Assembly (NCBI GenBank): GCA_037179515.1
Contig: JAXCGZ010005660.1
Location: 271,001-335,000, forward strand
From: Halocaridina rubra
Taxonomy: Eukaryota > Arthropoda > Malacostraca > Decapoda > Atyidae
Direction of reading: 5' to 3'
DNA length: 64,000 nucleotides
The notes beneath the pieces were generated by a model. The model made no database searches, had not been told where the DNA came from, and saw only the letters and a list, made by a program, of their open reading frames with translations. This document shows, in pieces, positions 28,587 to 41,610 of the stretch (positions are counted from its first letter, which is position 1; every line of letters starts with the position of its first letter). A program made the translations under genes and the position numbers.

Positions 28587-29958
28587 AACACACACACACA
28601 CGTACATATGCAATGTCTAAAATTTCTCTAACTATATTCTATTATGGTGGTATAATGTTTTAATCATAATAAAGAATCTAATATTATTTCCTCACATAAG
28701 GGTTTTCAAATGAAAAGATAGTAAAAAAACATAACCATAAATATTCAATTTTCTCCATGTCACAGCCTTTACTAAGTAATACGCATTCATTCATGTCAGA
28801 AAGAAAGAGAAAATTATATTTATGTTGCTTTGGTATCATTATATTCCGTATTTTGGGATAAATTTACATTTAAGAAAGATTTAAGTTGCCTAATAGTGAT
28901 ACAAACATTTCAATTATAGTTTTTAAAAAAATAAATCCCATGCCGCACATTGAAACTTGACTAATTCCACTCCATACACCTACACGCACATCATATTGTA
29001 AAACACTGATGGAACTGTATAATAAATAATGACCTAACAAAATAAAATATAGACAAAAACCATTAAAACCGAGTTTTGTGTTCTGGATACGTCTCCTGCA
29101 TCTAATTAAATGATTCAAGCATTATATAGTAAACAACTATGATTTTAAAACATTCTTCGCGGAGATACAACATTAGCATACCATATATCGACTTATAAAT
29201 AACTTGAATATATAAATATTGTTTTGTCATTGAGTTACATACCATTTGCCCTATTAAAGTACTTTTTTCCGATATTAAAATGCGGAAAAACGATTATGGA
29301 GTTTTCAGTTTTTCCATATTATAATTATTTTTTCATCATATTATACGAGTTAGCAAACCGGAATTTATATTTTTCTTTCAACCTCTTTATTATTTCCATA
29401 TTTTACTGCTAGAGCTTACGACTAAAATGAGAAATATATATAATTCATATTATCTATCTGCACTTCACAAAGCTTATAAGACTTCCGAATTTCGAGTGTT
29501 ATGAAATACTACAAAAATACTTGAGAGCTGCACAAAATTCTCTATGTTAAATAATGATATTTGATACCAAGTCTAATAACAAAGAAGGAGAAGAGCTTGA
29601 AAAAATTAATACTATTATTTTTAGCAAACAACAACAAAAAATATCATTATCAAAGGTCTACCAATTTTTTCTTCCGTCTATAACATACTAATCTTAAGAC
29701 AACAGAATCTTAGAAGTATGATTATTTTTTATTGCATGATATTTTACATACTTATTACTAATATCATTCCTCTTTCTAATAACATTAACACAATATCGAA
29801 AAGAAAAAAAAAAGCAAGTGGAAATGTAATATTTACTCAAAATAGTAATTCATCTGCATGTGCTTCAGCTTCTGTGTATGCAATCAGAACATAAATCCCG
29901 AAATTCATATAAAACTTATACAGCAAAAGTATTATCAAAAACTGCATACATACTTATA
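28587..29958. repeat. Unit U2, downstream flank; no gene seen
   Basis: Continues the paralogy with U1 (about 3358-4989). AT-rich, no sustained frame, no RNA gene. Confidence 0.7.
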
Positions 29959-30118
29959 CAATAGTAGCAATCCCCATTACAAGAAGGCGGCCAAGTAAAA
30001 ACACAAGCCTATTCACCAGAAAGTCATTTCCCCCAAATATCTCTCATCTGAGCTCCTTAGGGATATAGGGGCACCTCAATTACCCCCCTCTGATACATTT
30101 CTTGGGTAATCCACACAG
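29959..30118 (-). mobile_element. LINE-M remnant, left of the TIR elements
   Basis: GAGCTCCTTAGGGATA and TTGGGTAATCCAC correspond to U1 5090-5156 and to the LINE-M 3' end near 8750. It is interrupted by the TIR elements and resumes at 33239. Confidence 0.6.
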
Positions 30119-30121
30119 TAA

Positions 30122-31557
<1,436 letters not shown>

Positions 31558-32082
31558 TAAATGCTGGTGTCACACATAGCCAAAATTCCCGACCCGACTC
31601 TTAAAACCGTCTAAAGACGGAATCCTCCCGGCAGCAATGACGTCATTACGATAATCGGGTGTAATTTTTCGTCCGTGTACGACGGAATCCTAACGGTCCT
31701 ACGTAGTTTAAAAAAATCGAGGGGGTCCTGAACCATCATGGAGGGCCTACGATAATTGGCTGCTGCACCCAGTAATCTCCGTGATTCGGAAGACCAAATC
31801 AGTCGTAGAAGACTGCGTGCGATGGGTAAGATCGATCTTCTTGATGGTACACGGGCGTAGGAGAAGGTGTACGCCCGTGTACGATCCAGAGGATCGATCC
31901 TACCCGGCGTACGCAGTCCTCCGGGTCTGGAACCGTTAAAAATGTAAAAATTCGCTTATACGTCTGGCAGCGCAGTACGAAAAGACAGCGCGCGCATGCG
32001 TGGTCTCATTTCTGACAACCCAGTCCTGGGCGTTCAGTTTTCCTGCTCCGCTTGCCGCATTTCTTATTGTTTTAGCATGATC

Positions 32083-32088
32083 TTCTTC

Positions 32089-32164
<76 letters not shown>

Positions 32165-32222
32165 TAGCATTATTATTATTGTTGTTGTTGTTGTTGCTGT
32201 TGTTCTTATTGTTGTTTGATGT
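32083..32222. repeat. Compound (ATT)n(GTA)n(TTG)n microsatellite
   Basis: Successive ATT, GTA, ATT and TTG trinucleotide runs within TIR element 2, absent from element 1. Confidence 0.95.
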
Positions 32223-32555
32223 TAATGTACAGACACGTTTCTTTGAGTGAGCATTAAGAAAAAAAAACATTTCCTGTCTGCTTTCTATGTACAATATATA
32301 ACAATCATTCTTAATATATATCAAGCTCTTTATAGGTAAATGTCTCATATAATTCCTCATTTCTTTCACTGTGTTCTTGATATGATGTGCATTTATTTTT
32401 TCCCTCATATCAAAATATGAATTAATCAAATCCATAAATGTGTCAAACAAAATATATGAAATATATTAACATACATGGCCAACATATATTTACTTGTATA
32501 TATAAGTAGCTGAAGTGCCAAATATATAAATCAGGGTTATACTTTCACAAATATC

Positions 32556-32769
<214 letters not shown>

Positions 32770-33238
32770 GTTCACTAGGATCAATTCTAACATAATTATA
32801 TAAATGGAAAAGTAAGGGCAAATATAACTACATTATTAAATGTAAAATATTAAACTTAATATCTTCTCAGTATAAAATAATGAAAATGAACAACCCCCTA
32901 CGAACGTGTACGTTCCCCTACGATGGGTAGGGAGCGTCGGGAGCATGGTTGGCCCAGTCGTAATAGTCAAAAATTTAAATTTCCCGTTTTCTATGATGAG
33001 ACTTACGTTTGCGTATGATCAGTCGTACACTAAATTACCCGTCCAAACTACTCCGTACGATTGCAATTACGATCCATAGGAATGCTTACGAGGACGTATG
33101 ACGCACTTCCGACAGGCACAGGAATGCACCTGTCGGCTAAAAAATCTTCCGGATCTCCAAGGATTGAGCGAAGATTCCGTCGGAACGTGGTCTTAAGAGC
33201 CGGATCGGGAGTTTTGGCTATGTGTGACGCCAGCATAA

Positions 33239-33489
33239 GTCTATAGTCCTCTGCTGTGGGACCCGACAGTCGTGGCTACCTGATCCCCCTCGTTGCATCT
33301 CACAGCAACCCACCCTTCACCCACAAATTCCTGCTTACAAAATTGAGTGGTTACAGGAAACTTTCTTAGGCCCGTTTCACCTTCACACAATCTCTGTCCA
33401 CCCATGTCTACCTTTAGAACTCTCTTCTCAGCTCCACTGACATACCCTGTGCTTCCAGTGTTCGTTTCAGCCCATCAAGCCACCTATTC
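33239..33489 (-). mobile_element. LINE-M remnant, right of the TIR elements
   Basis: CTCAGCTCCACTGACATACC and TTTCAGCCCATCAAGCCACC match U1 5540-5595. It is the continuation of 29959-30118 and has no frame. It is followed by the start of U3. Confidence 0.65.
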
Positions 33490-33583
33490 TTAATGAAGAA
33501 TTCTTGAATATGATTGTGAATAGCCAGTGATACTCTAAGACCAATGAAATGATAAATGAATTATAATAATAATAATAATAATA

Positions 33584-33667
<84 letters not shown>

Positions 33668-33954
33668 TTATCATTATTATTATTATTATTGTTATTTTTA
33701 TTATTATTATTACTATTATTATGATTATACTAATAATAATACTAATTAATACAATAGTATGCTGCTTACACTACATCATTTTAAATAAAAATTTCAATAT
33801 TCCTCACAGGTACCTTACAGTAATTCTCCATAAAGAGCAACTGAAAGTTTAAAATCAAATAAGCTTAGTTGTACTTTAAGTACATTCATATACAAACAAT
33901 TTGTCTTGCTAGTGGAATAAAATAACAACAACAACAACAACAATCATAATAATA
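33490..33954. repeat. Unit U3, upstream flank with inverted trinucleotide tract
   Basis: AATTCTTGAATATGATT and AGCCAGTGATACTCTAAG correspond to U1 1690-1725, so U3 starts inside the segment and lacks the earlier flank. It contains (AAT)n then (ATT)n, 33563-33741. The rest, 33742-33954, is AT-rich with AACAAC units at the end and no gene. Confidence 0.7.
33563..33741. repeat. (AAT)n directly followed by (ATT)n, inverted microsatellite
   Basis: AAT repeats to about 33666, then TTATCATTATT and ATT repeats to about 33725. The two halves are complementary and could pair as a hairpin. Confidence 0.95.
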
Positions 33955-34064
<110 letters not shown>

Positions 34065-34074
34065 ACGTCCATAA

Positions 34075-35438
34075 AGATTAAATAGATCAGGATTATTTGA
34101 TGGCTCAACAGAATCAGGAACAGCAACCGAATATGAATCATCAGAAAGCTCAACTGCATCTGGAGGATCAAGTGGAATAGGGTCATCAGATGGAGCATCA
34201 GCTTCAGCAGGATCCACAGTATTTGGATCATCAGAAGATTTAACAGCTTTGGGAATATCTGCTGCATCAAGGTCATCAGATGGAGCGACAGTAACTGAAG
34301 AATCCACTACATCTGGATCAATTTATGGTTAAACCATATTTAAAGGTCCAACTGGATCAGGTTCATCTCAAGGATCGACTGTTTCAGGAGAATTTATGGG
34401 ATCTGAAGCATATAAAGGCTCAAAAGCATCTGCAGAAACAAGTGTATCAAATTTATCTTCAGGATCATCATTACCAGGAGACTCAACGGGATCTAGGTCA
34501 TCAGACACTTCAACTGAATTTAGTGGATCAACTGAGTCAGGCTCTTCAGATGCTTCAACAGTGTCAGGAGAATCTATAGGATCTGAATCATCAGACAGTA
34601 CAGCTGTATCTAAAGGATCATCTGCAACAGGATCATTATATGCATTAACAACATCTGGAACATTAGACAGTTCAACAACATCAGAGTCCTCAGATCAATC
34701 AACAATATCTGAAAAAATCAAGAGGATCTAAATCATTACAAAGTTCAATTGCACTTGGAGGATCAACTGGATCTGGTTCATCAGATGCTTCAACAATCTC
34801 AGAAGTATCTACTGGGTCTCAGTCATCAGAAGGTTCAAATCCATCAGGTAGATCAACTGGGTCAGGATCATCGGATATAACAGCAACTTGTGGAACCACA
34901 GAATCAGGATCATCAGAAAGCTCAGCAGCATCTGGAGAACCACTGACAGACTCACAAAGAGGTTCCATAAGACATTTCAACTACATCCTCTGGATAAACA
35001 GGATCAGGGTTATCAGAAGGATCAACAGTTTCAGGAGGATTCACTGGATCTGAATCTTCAGCAGCTTCAAGGCTATCTGGAGAATCAACTGGATCAGGGT
35101 TATCTGATGGATCAACACTAAATAGCTCTACAGGATCTGATTCATCAGGAAGTGGAGCAACAGGATCAGGGTCGCCAGATGGATCAACGGCGTCAGTCCA
35201 ATCACCACCATCTGAAGCATCTGGATGCTCTACTTAATCTAGAGGATCAACAGGATTTGAATTAACCAGTGGTTCAACAGCATCTGGAGACTCAATTGGA
35301 TCAGGTTCGCCAGTTGACTCAACTGTTGTCTACAAGATCAACTGTATCGGGGTCATCACTTGAATCTAGAGTCTCAGGAGGCAGATCTCAAGGTGCTTTT
35401 TCATCTACTACCACTAATGGAATAACAAGTACATAACA
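34075..35438 (+). pseudogene. Ser/Thr/Gly/Asp-rich repeat gene, copy 3, broken
   Basis: Same plus-strand repeat frame as copies 1 and 2, starting near FDGSTESGTATEYESSES. The C-terminus is GGRSQGAFSSTTTNGITST then TAA. Lesions: TAA at about 34330 (GGT TAA ACC where TCA is expected), a frameshift near 34715, and further frameshifts between 34940 and 35330, with a TAA near 35235. It is the most diverged copy, with weaker repeat periodicity. Function would be as for copy 1; this copy looks inactive. Confidence 0.6.
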
Positions 35439-36175
35439 ATGTTTATTATAATTTCCGCTGTCTCAACTGTTAGGTGAAACACAGAGGAGTTTGTTACATT
35501 ATCTTGATTTGATATTTATTCTATCAAATGATTCATTAACAATCTCATTTCCAATGGGCTAACTTCCCTTTTAGAATGCACATATTGTATGACTCATATG
35601 CATCTTATCACCAATAAGTATCAAAATACTTTTTACAAAGTGGATTTATTATTACTTTTAACAACAGAACAACAAGCATACTCTAATTCTAAATATTATA
35701 TACTTCAATGCCTTAAAATAAGAAATAGTTTAGCAATTATGCATATACACCAAAACTGCAATTATAAAAAATAAAAAATAAAATACAGACATATACCCTA
35801 CAAGTTTCCGACATTGAAAACCGGAATATTGTTTATTGCCTGTAAAGCTTAAAAAATAATTAAAAATATTTTACTCTCTATGCAATTCTTTCACTGGCTA
35901 AAAATCACTTTGTAAAATAGAAATCGTCCATGGATGATGCAGAACAATATATACAATTCAATTAAAGATAATAACACATGACTATGTTTTTTTTTATACC
36001 ATACCTATATAATATTACAGAAAAATAATCAGATAATCATTGCATTAAAATATTTTGTTTGTGTATGGCAATGTGTCCAGTTAATTCATTCCTGTGAAAC
36101 TATTTCCAGAGATACTACAATGAGTTTATCAGCTACACTGAATATTCTTGGATATTCATCACACATCTTTAATTA
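35439..36175. repeat. Unit U3, downstream flank; no gene seen
   Basis: Begins with sequence related to the U1 and U2 3' flanks (CCGCTGTCTC, cf. CAGCTGTCTT). Then AT-rich with no sustained frame. Confidence 0.55.
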
Positions 36176-36305
36176 TCTCTTCACATCTGACAAGTCATTA
36201 CACTCTCCATCTCTGTTTCTCTTTACTTTATGTATTCTTCGTGCCCAGGCCCGATGAGGGCTGTTTTATTTTATAATTTTTTTTGGCCCGTCCTGGTGTC
36301 ACAAT
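36176..36305 (+). mobile_element. LINE-X copy X2, 3'-end fragment
   Basis: CGTGCCCAGGCCCGATGAGG and CCTGGTGTCACAATCAT correspond to the 3' terminus of X4 (61590-61635). Only about 130 bp is present. It runs into an (AT)n-rich tract. Confidence 0.7.
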
Positions 36306-36380
36306 CATAATATATATATATATATATATATAATATATAATATATAATAATATAATATATATATTATATATATATAATAT

Positions 36381-36435
<55 letters not shown>

Positions 36436-36460
36436 ATATTATATATATAATGAAATGTAC
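36306..36460. repeat. Interrupted (AT)n tract
   Basis: AT repeats with TAATAT interruptions directly after the LINE-X 3' end. Confidence 0.95.
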
Positions 36461-36839
36461 ATTTATATTCAGTAAAACTAAAGAAGGAAAGAGAGAACCA
36501 ATTAATGACAACAAAAATTAAAATACGATAGTATGTTGCGCACATCAAAACACCATACGCACTGTTCGACTGAATACAAACACTTCAAAAGCCAAAAATA
36601 CTAGTCAGCAACAATCATTAAATAACTTGACTAGATTTATCCGAAGTTTAGTAAATTTCTATCGCCAAATCATGAAAATGAAAAAGAGGAAAGCTTGTCA
36701 AGGTATCGTAGTCCGTGTTCAAGGCATTATGGCTATAGAAAATGCTACTGAATTGGCCTCTTACGATGGGTGACTTAAGTCTTTGGGTAGAAAATATTTA
36801 TCATTTTTTTTTATATCCCATCGTATTCTAACTTGATAA

Positions 36840-36840
<1 letters not shown>
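36461..36840. other. Spacer; nothing recognised
   Basis: AT-rich, no sustained frame, no repeat copy that I recognise. Confidence 0.55.

Positions 36841-36904
<64 letters not shown>
36841..36904. repeat. (TG)n microsatellite at a CR1 3' end
   Basis: About 32 TG units, continuous with the tail repeat of CR1-3 (GTGATTACCTAATT on the plus strand). Confidence 0.97.
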
Positions 36905-36905
<1 letters not shown>

Positions 36906-38673
36906 TTACCTAATTGTGATTACCTAATTGTGTTTACGGGAAAGAGCCCAAAGCTCGTATCTTCCCGTCTCCTCATCGGTTCCATTTTAGACTTAGTCAT
37001 ACTTATCGTACCTGTCCTTAAAACTATGGATTGAGATAGCATTAACTACCTCCTCGCTTAGCCAATTCAAATTATCAACTACTCATACACTGAAAAAGTA
37101 TTTCCTTACATCCTGCAAACAAGTTTTCTTACGAAGCTTCAAACTATGACCTCTAGTTCTAGAGCCAGCCATATCGAAATATCGATCCCTATCCACTCTA
37201 TCATAACCATGAAGGAATTTAAAGACTGTCACCATATCCCCCCTTACTCTTCTAGCTTCGAGTGATGGCAAGTCTAATTCCCTCAGTCTCTCATCATAAC
37301 CGAGATTGCGTATTTCTGGGACCAGTTTCGTGGCATGTCTTTGAACTTTTTCAAGCTTAGCTATGTGCTTTTTCAAGTGCGGATTCCAAAAGGGGGCTGC
37401 ATATTCGAGTTTTGGCCTCACATAGGTTACATAAATATTTCTGAACATTTCCTTGTCCATGTGCCTGAAGGCTACCCTTAAATTTGATAAGAATGCATAT
37501 GCTGCCCTTACTACGCCATTTATATGTATTTCTGGAGACAAATCTGCCAGTATGTTTACTCCTAGATCTCTCTCATTTTCTGTCTCTTGAAGTTGTACTC
37601 CAGCCACCGAGTAGTCAAGCTTGGGCCTTCTTGCACTTGTACCCATTCTCATTACCTTACATTTTGAGGTATTGAATTTCATTAGCCACTTTTCTGACCA
37701 CTCATGCAGATTATTTAGATCCTCCTGAAGTTCTCTACCATTGTTCTCGTTTTTTTCTTTCTTCACAATCTTTGCATCATCTGCAAACATATTCATGAAT
37801 GAATTTACAGACTCTGGTAGGTCATGTACATATACAAGGAACAAAAGTGGCCCTAAAACTGAACCCTGTGGAACTCCACTACTAACTCTTCTCCATTCAG
37901 ACACTGAGTGTCTTACTCTAACCCTCTGTTCCCTTCCTTCTAAGTAAGTTTTTATCCATTCCAAAACATTTCCACCTATTCTAGCCATTGCTTGCAGCTT
38001 CCTAATAAGTCTCCCATGTGGAACAGTGTCAAACGCTTTCTGGAAGTCTAGGAATATGCAATCTGCCCAGCCCTCTCTTTCCTGTAAGATTTGGCTTACC
38101 TCATCATAAAATTCTAATAAGTTTGTTACTGTTGATCTACCTTCTCTGAAGCCATGTTGCCTCACTGACAAAAAGTTGAAGGATTCCAAGTGAAGAGAGA
38201 TATGTTTCCTTAGTAGTTTCTCCATAACTTTGCAAACATATGCTGGTCAAGGAAACTGGTCTATAGTTCAGAGCCGTATCCCTCCTTCCCTTTTTGAAGA
38301 TAGGTATCACATTTGCTTGTTTCCAGCATCTTGGAATCTCCCCCGACTCCAGTGACTCCTTAAATATGATACTTAGTGCCACTGATATTGTGTTTGCACA
38401 TTTTTTAAGCACATGAGGGGATATGTCATCAGGACCTGTAGCTTTATGAACATCTAAATCCATCAGCGCTTTGCATACCTCTGTGGCTGTAAGGTTGATG
38501 TTCTCTAATACCGGCCCTTGAGCTTCTATCACTGCAATCTGAGGGGGTGGGGTATTTTCTACTGTAAATACTGACTGAAACTCCTTGTTCAATTCTTTGC
38601 AGATCTCTTCGTCCGTCTCAGTGATGCTTCCATCCGCTCTCTTTAGCCTTAAAACCTGTTCTTTTACCTTCAG
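36905..38673 (-). mobile_element. CR1-like LINE copy CR1-3, least damaged RT
   Basis: Minus strand. The frame 37083-38225 encodes 380 residues of RT and C-terminus without a break: GFREGRSTVTNLLEF, IFLDFQKAFDTVPHGRL, SSGVPQGSVLGPLLFLVY, FADDAKIVKK and the CR1-type C-terminal YATYV/RHATKLVPEIRN region. Only two lesions separate it from the consensus: an AGA-to-TGA change at about 37081 near the C-terminus, and an extra base near 38236. It is 5'-truncated at CTGAAGGTAAAAG (38673), where an inverted copy begins. The endonuclease is missing. The 3' end has the stem-loop and two tail units, then (TG)n. Confidence 0.9.
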
Positions 38674-38938
38674 AGGAAAACTGAAGGTAAAAGAACAGGT
38701 TTTAAGGCTAAAGAGAGCGGATGGAAGCATCACTGAGACGGACGAAAAGATCTGCAAAGAATTGAACAAGGAGTTTCAGTCAGTATTTACAGTAGAAAAT
38801 ACCCCACCCCCTCAGATTGCAGTGATAGAAGCTCAAGGGCCGGTATTAGAGAACATCAACCTTACAGCCACAGAGGTATGCAAAGCGCTGATGGATTTAG
38901 ATGTTCATAAAGCTACAGGTCCTGATGACATATCCCCT
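38416..38938. repeat. Near-perfect palindrome, 258-bp arms, 7-bp spacer
   Basis: Left arm 38416-38673 (within CR1-3), spacer AGGAAAA 38674-38680, right arm 38681-38938. I find one mismatch between the arms (GACGAAGAG versus GACGAAAAG). The right arm ends at TATCCCCT and passes straight into (GT)5. Confidence 0.9.
38681..38938 (+). mobile_element. CR1-4, inverted internal fragment
   Basis: Plus-strand CR1 linker sequence (LKVKEQVLRLKRADGSITET to TGPDDISP). It has no 3' end, so it cannot be an ordinary 5'-truncated retrotransposition product. It mirrors the 5' end of CR1-3. Confidence 0.9.
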
Positions 38939-38948
38939 GTGTGTGTGT

Positions 38949-39748
38949 GATTACCTAATTGTGATTACCTAATTGTGTTTACGGGAAAGAGCCCAAAGCT
39001 CGTATCTTCCCGTCTCCTGATCGGTTCCATTTTTAGACTTAGTGATACTTATCATACCTGTCCTTAAAACTATGGATTGAGGTAGCATTAACTACCTCCT
39101 CGCTTAGCGAATTCCAATTATCAACTACTCTTACACTGAAAAAGTATTTCCTTACATCCTGCAAACAAGTTTTCTTCCGAAGCTTCAAACTATGACCTCT
39201 AGTTCTAGAGCCAGCCATATCGAAATATCGATCCCTATCCACTCTATCATAACCATGAAGGAATTTAAAGACTGTCACCATATCCCCCCTTACTCTTCTA
39301 GCTTCGAGTGATGGCAAGTCTAATTCCCTCAGCCTCTCATCATAACCGAGATTGCGTATTTCTGGCACCAGTTTCGTGGCATGTCTTTGAACTTTTTCAA
39401 GCTTAGCTATGTGCTTTTTCAAGTGCGGATTCCAAAAGGGGGCTGCATATTCGAGTTTTGGCCTCACATAGGTTACATAAATATTTCTGAACATTTCCTT
39501 GTCCATGTGCCTGAAGGCTACCCTTACATTTGATAAGAATGCATATGCTGCCCTTACTACGCCATTTATATGTATTTCTGGAGACAAATCTGCCAATATG
39601 TTTACTCCTAGATCTCTCTCATTTTCTGTCTCCTGAAGTTGTACTCCAGCCACCGAGTAGTCAAGCTTGGGCCTTCTTGCACTTGTACCCATTCTCATTA
39701 CCTTACATTTTGAGGTATTGAATTTCATTAGCCACTTTTCTGACCACT

Positions 39749-39750
<2 letters not shown>
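38949..39750 (-). mobile_element. CR1-like LINE copy CR1-5, 3' portion
   Basis: Minus strand, 5'-truncated just after the RT core (HEWSEKWLMKFNTSK). The frame 39039-39728 is intact to the natural stop (SFKDRYDKYH). The stem-loop and tail units are followed by (GT)5 at 38939-38948. The truncated end runs into (TG)n at 39751. Confidence 0.9.

Positions 39751-39784
<34 letters not shown>
39751..39784. repeat. (TG)n linking CR1-5 and CR1-6
   Basis: TG repeat joining the 5' truncation of CR1-5 to the 3' tail (GTGATTGCCTAATTG) of CR1-6. Confidence 0.95.
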
Positions 39785-39786
<2 letters not shown>

Positions 39787-39977
39787 ATTGCCTAATTGTG
39801 CTTACGGGAAAGAGCCAAAAGCTCGTATCTTCCCGTCTCCTGATCGTTTCCATTTTCTACTTAAGTGATACTTATCATATCTGTCCTTAAAACTATAGAT
39901 TGAGATAGCATTAACTACCTCCTCGCTTAGCCAATTCCAATTATCAACTACTCTTACACTGAAAAAGTATTTCTTTT
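39785..39977 (-). mobile_element. CR1-6, 3' end (left of the BEL/Pao insertion)
   Basis: 3' UTR and last codons of a minus-strand CR1 copy, ending at GAAAAAGTATTTCTTTT where an LTR begins. The rest of the element resumes at 46157 with CCTTACATCCTGC. Confidence 0.9.
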
Positions 39978-41562
39978 TGTGGAGGATTTCCTGTGTGTTA
40001 TTAACCTTCGATCTTATAACCCCCTAAATTCGGAAATCCTGACACGGCTTCAGTAGAGGCCTACCACGATCTCAAAATTAAATCCTCTACCAATAGAATA
40101 TAATTAATATTACATGCATAGACATACATGCAAATATTTTATAAGGGGGTTTATGAACTGCTCATATGTGAATATTTAAATGAACTCTCCTCACCTTAAA
40201 TTAAAACTTCCTCATACAGAATAATAAATTTTCTAACATACATTCTACCTACGAGTGTTCAATTAAATGAGCTCATTCTGTCCCTCACACGTTGTTATAA
40301 ATATTGTTAGAAATAAAATAAATCTGTACTTATCTATCCGGATAACCCTGATGTCGTCAGCAATCACGGGACTCCGAATCAAAAACGTATCTTCTGATCC
40401 ACGGATCTCTATCACATTCTTCTACTTGAGTGTCTCGTAACGCCCCACGAGAACAACAAACTTTTTGTGAGCCACATATGCACCATCAATAATCACGGTA
40501 GCAAATGTATTTCATAAATATTAGTTACGACTGCTTTCACGCATTAGAATTATGTCACACACATGATGGTCTCGTAGCATCTCACGAGGACAACTAAGAA
40601 TAAACTTATAAGTACTGTCAATAAACACAGTAAAAATGAGTGCCTCGTAGCATCTCACGACAGCAACTAAACCTTTTGTAAGAAAGTCTTACAAAACTCC
40701 CCTCGTTTCTTGGGGTCCTTGGTTACAACGCTTCTTTGTTTAAACAGGCGAGGCAATAAGCGTTATCAAGGAGGTGAAGGGTTAATGGCTAAAATCCATT
40801 AATGACCTACATTCCTTTCTCCAAGTCTTCTACAGCCAGGCTTCATAATAAACTACACATTATACATACGACTATACGTGTATAATATTTATGTAACCTA
40901 TGTGAGGCCAAAACTCGAATATGCAGCCCCCTTTTGGAATCCGCACTTGAAAAAGCACATAGCTAAGCTTGAAAAAGTTCAAAGACATGCCACAAAACTG
41001 GTGCCAGAAATACGCAATCTCGGTTATGATGAGAGGCTGAGGAAATTAGACTTGCCATCACTCGAAGCTAGAAGAGTAAGGGGGGATATGGTGACAGTCT
41101 TTAAATTCCTTCATGGTTATGATAGAGTGGATAGGGATCGATATTTCGATATGGCTGGCTCTAGAACTAGAGGTCATAGTTTGAAGCTTCGGAAGAAAAC
41201 TTGTTTGCAGGATGTAAGGAAATACTTTTTCAGTGTAAGAGTAGTTGATAATTGGAATTGGCTAAGCGAGGAGGTAGTTAATGCTACCTCAATCCATAGT
41301 TTTAAGGACAGGTATGATAAGTATCACTAAGTCTAAAAATGGAACCGATCAGGAGACGGGAAGATACGAGCTTTGGGCTCTTTCCCGTAAACACAATTAG
41401 GTAATCACAATTAGGTAATCACATGATAGAAATTAATAAGTACACATACTAAGTTTAAAAGTATGCATTCATGCACTTACATTACAATAAACGAAACTAT
41501 ATGCAAAACAACACTTACATAATGTACGTAGAAATAAACTGTCTTGAAATATATTCAAGACA
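39978..41562 (-). repeat. BEL/Pao 3' LTR, interrupted by CR1-7
   Basis: Starts TGTGGAGGATTTCC (as at 45114) and ends TATATTCAAGACA (as at 46156). The purine tract GAGGGGCCCAGGA (element strand), just inside at about 41563-41576, is the likely polypurine primer. Confidence 0.88.
40884..41422 (+). mobile_element. CR1-7, 3' fragment inserted in the LTR
   Basis: Plus-strand CR1 3' portion (NIYVTYVRPKLEYAAPFWN to SFKDRYDKYH, frame intact to 41330), then stem-loop and two tail units. The 5' LTR is continuous at the same place (ATGTATACATGATAG, about 46013), so this insertion followed the BEL/Pao integration. Confidence 0.9.
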
Positions 41563-41610
41563 TCCTGGGCCCCTCAAAAAAAAAAAAAATGGGGGGTCTC
41601 CCTATCAGTA

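Noticed and set aside
33048..33246. Short frames at the right end of TIR element 2 as transposase remnants
   Set aside because: They lie in the TIR and subterminal region on both strands and show no DDE or Myb motif.
38137..38769. 210-residue minus-strand frame crossing the palindrome centre as a fusion protein
   Set aside because: Its N-terminus is antisense reading of the right arm. The frame exists only because of the inverted repeat.
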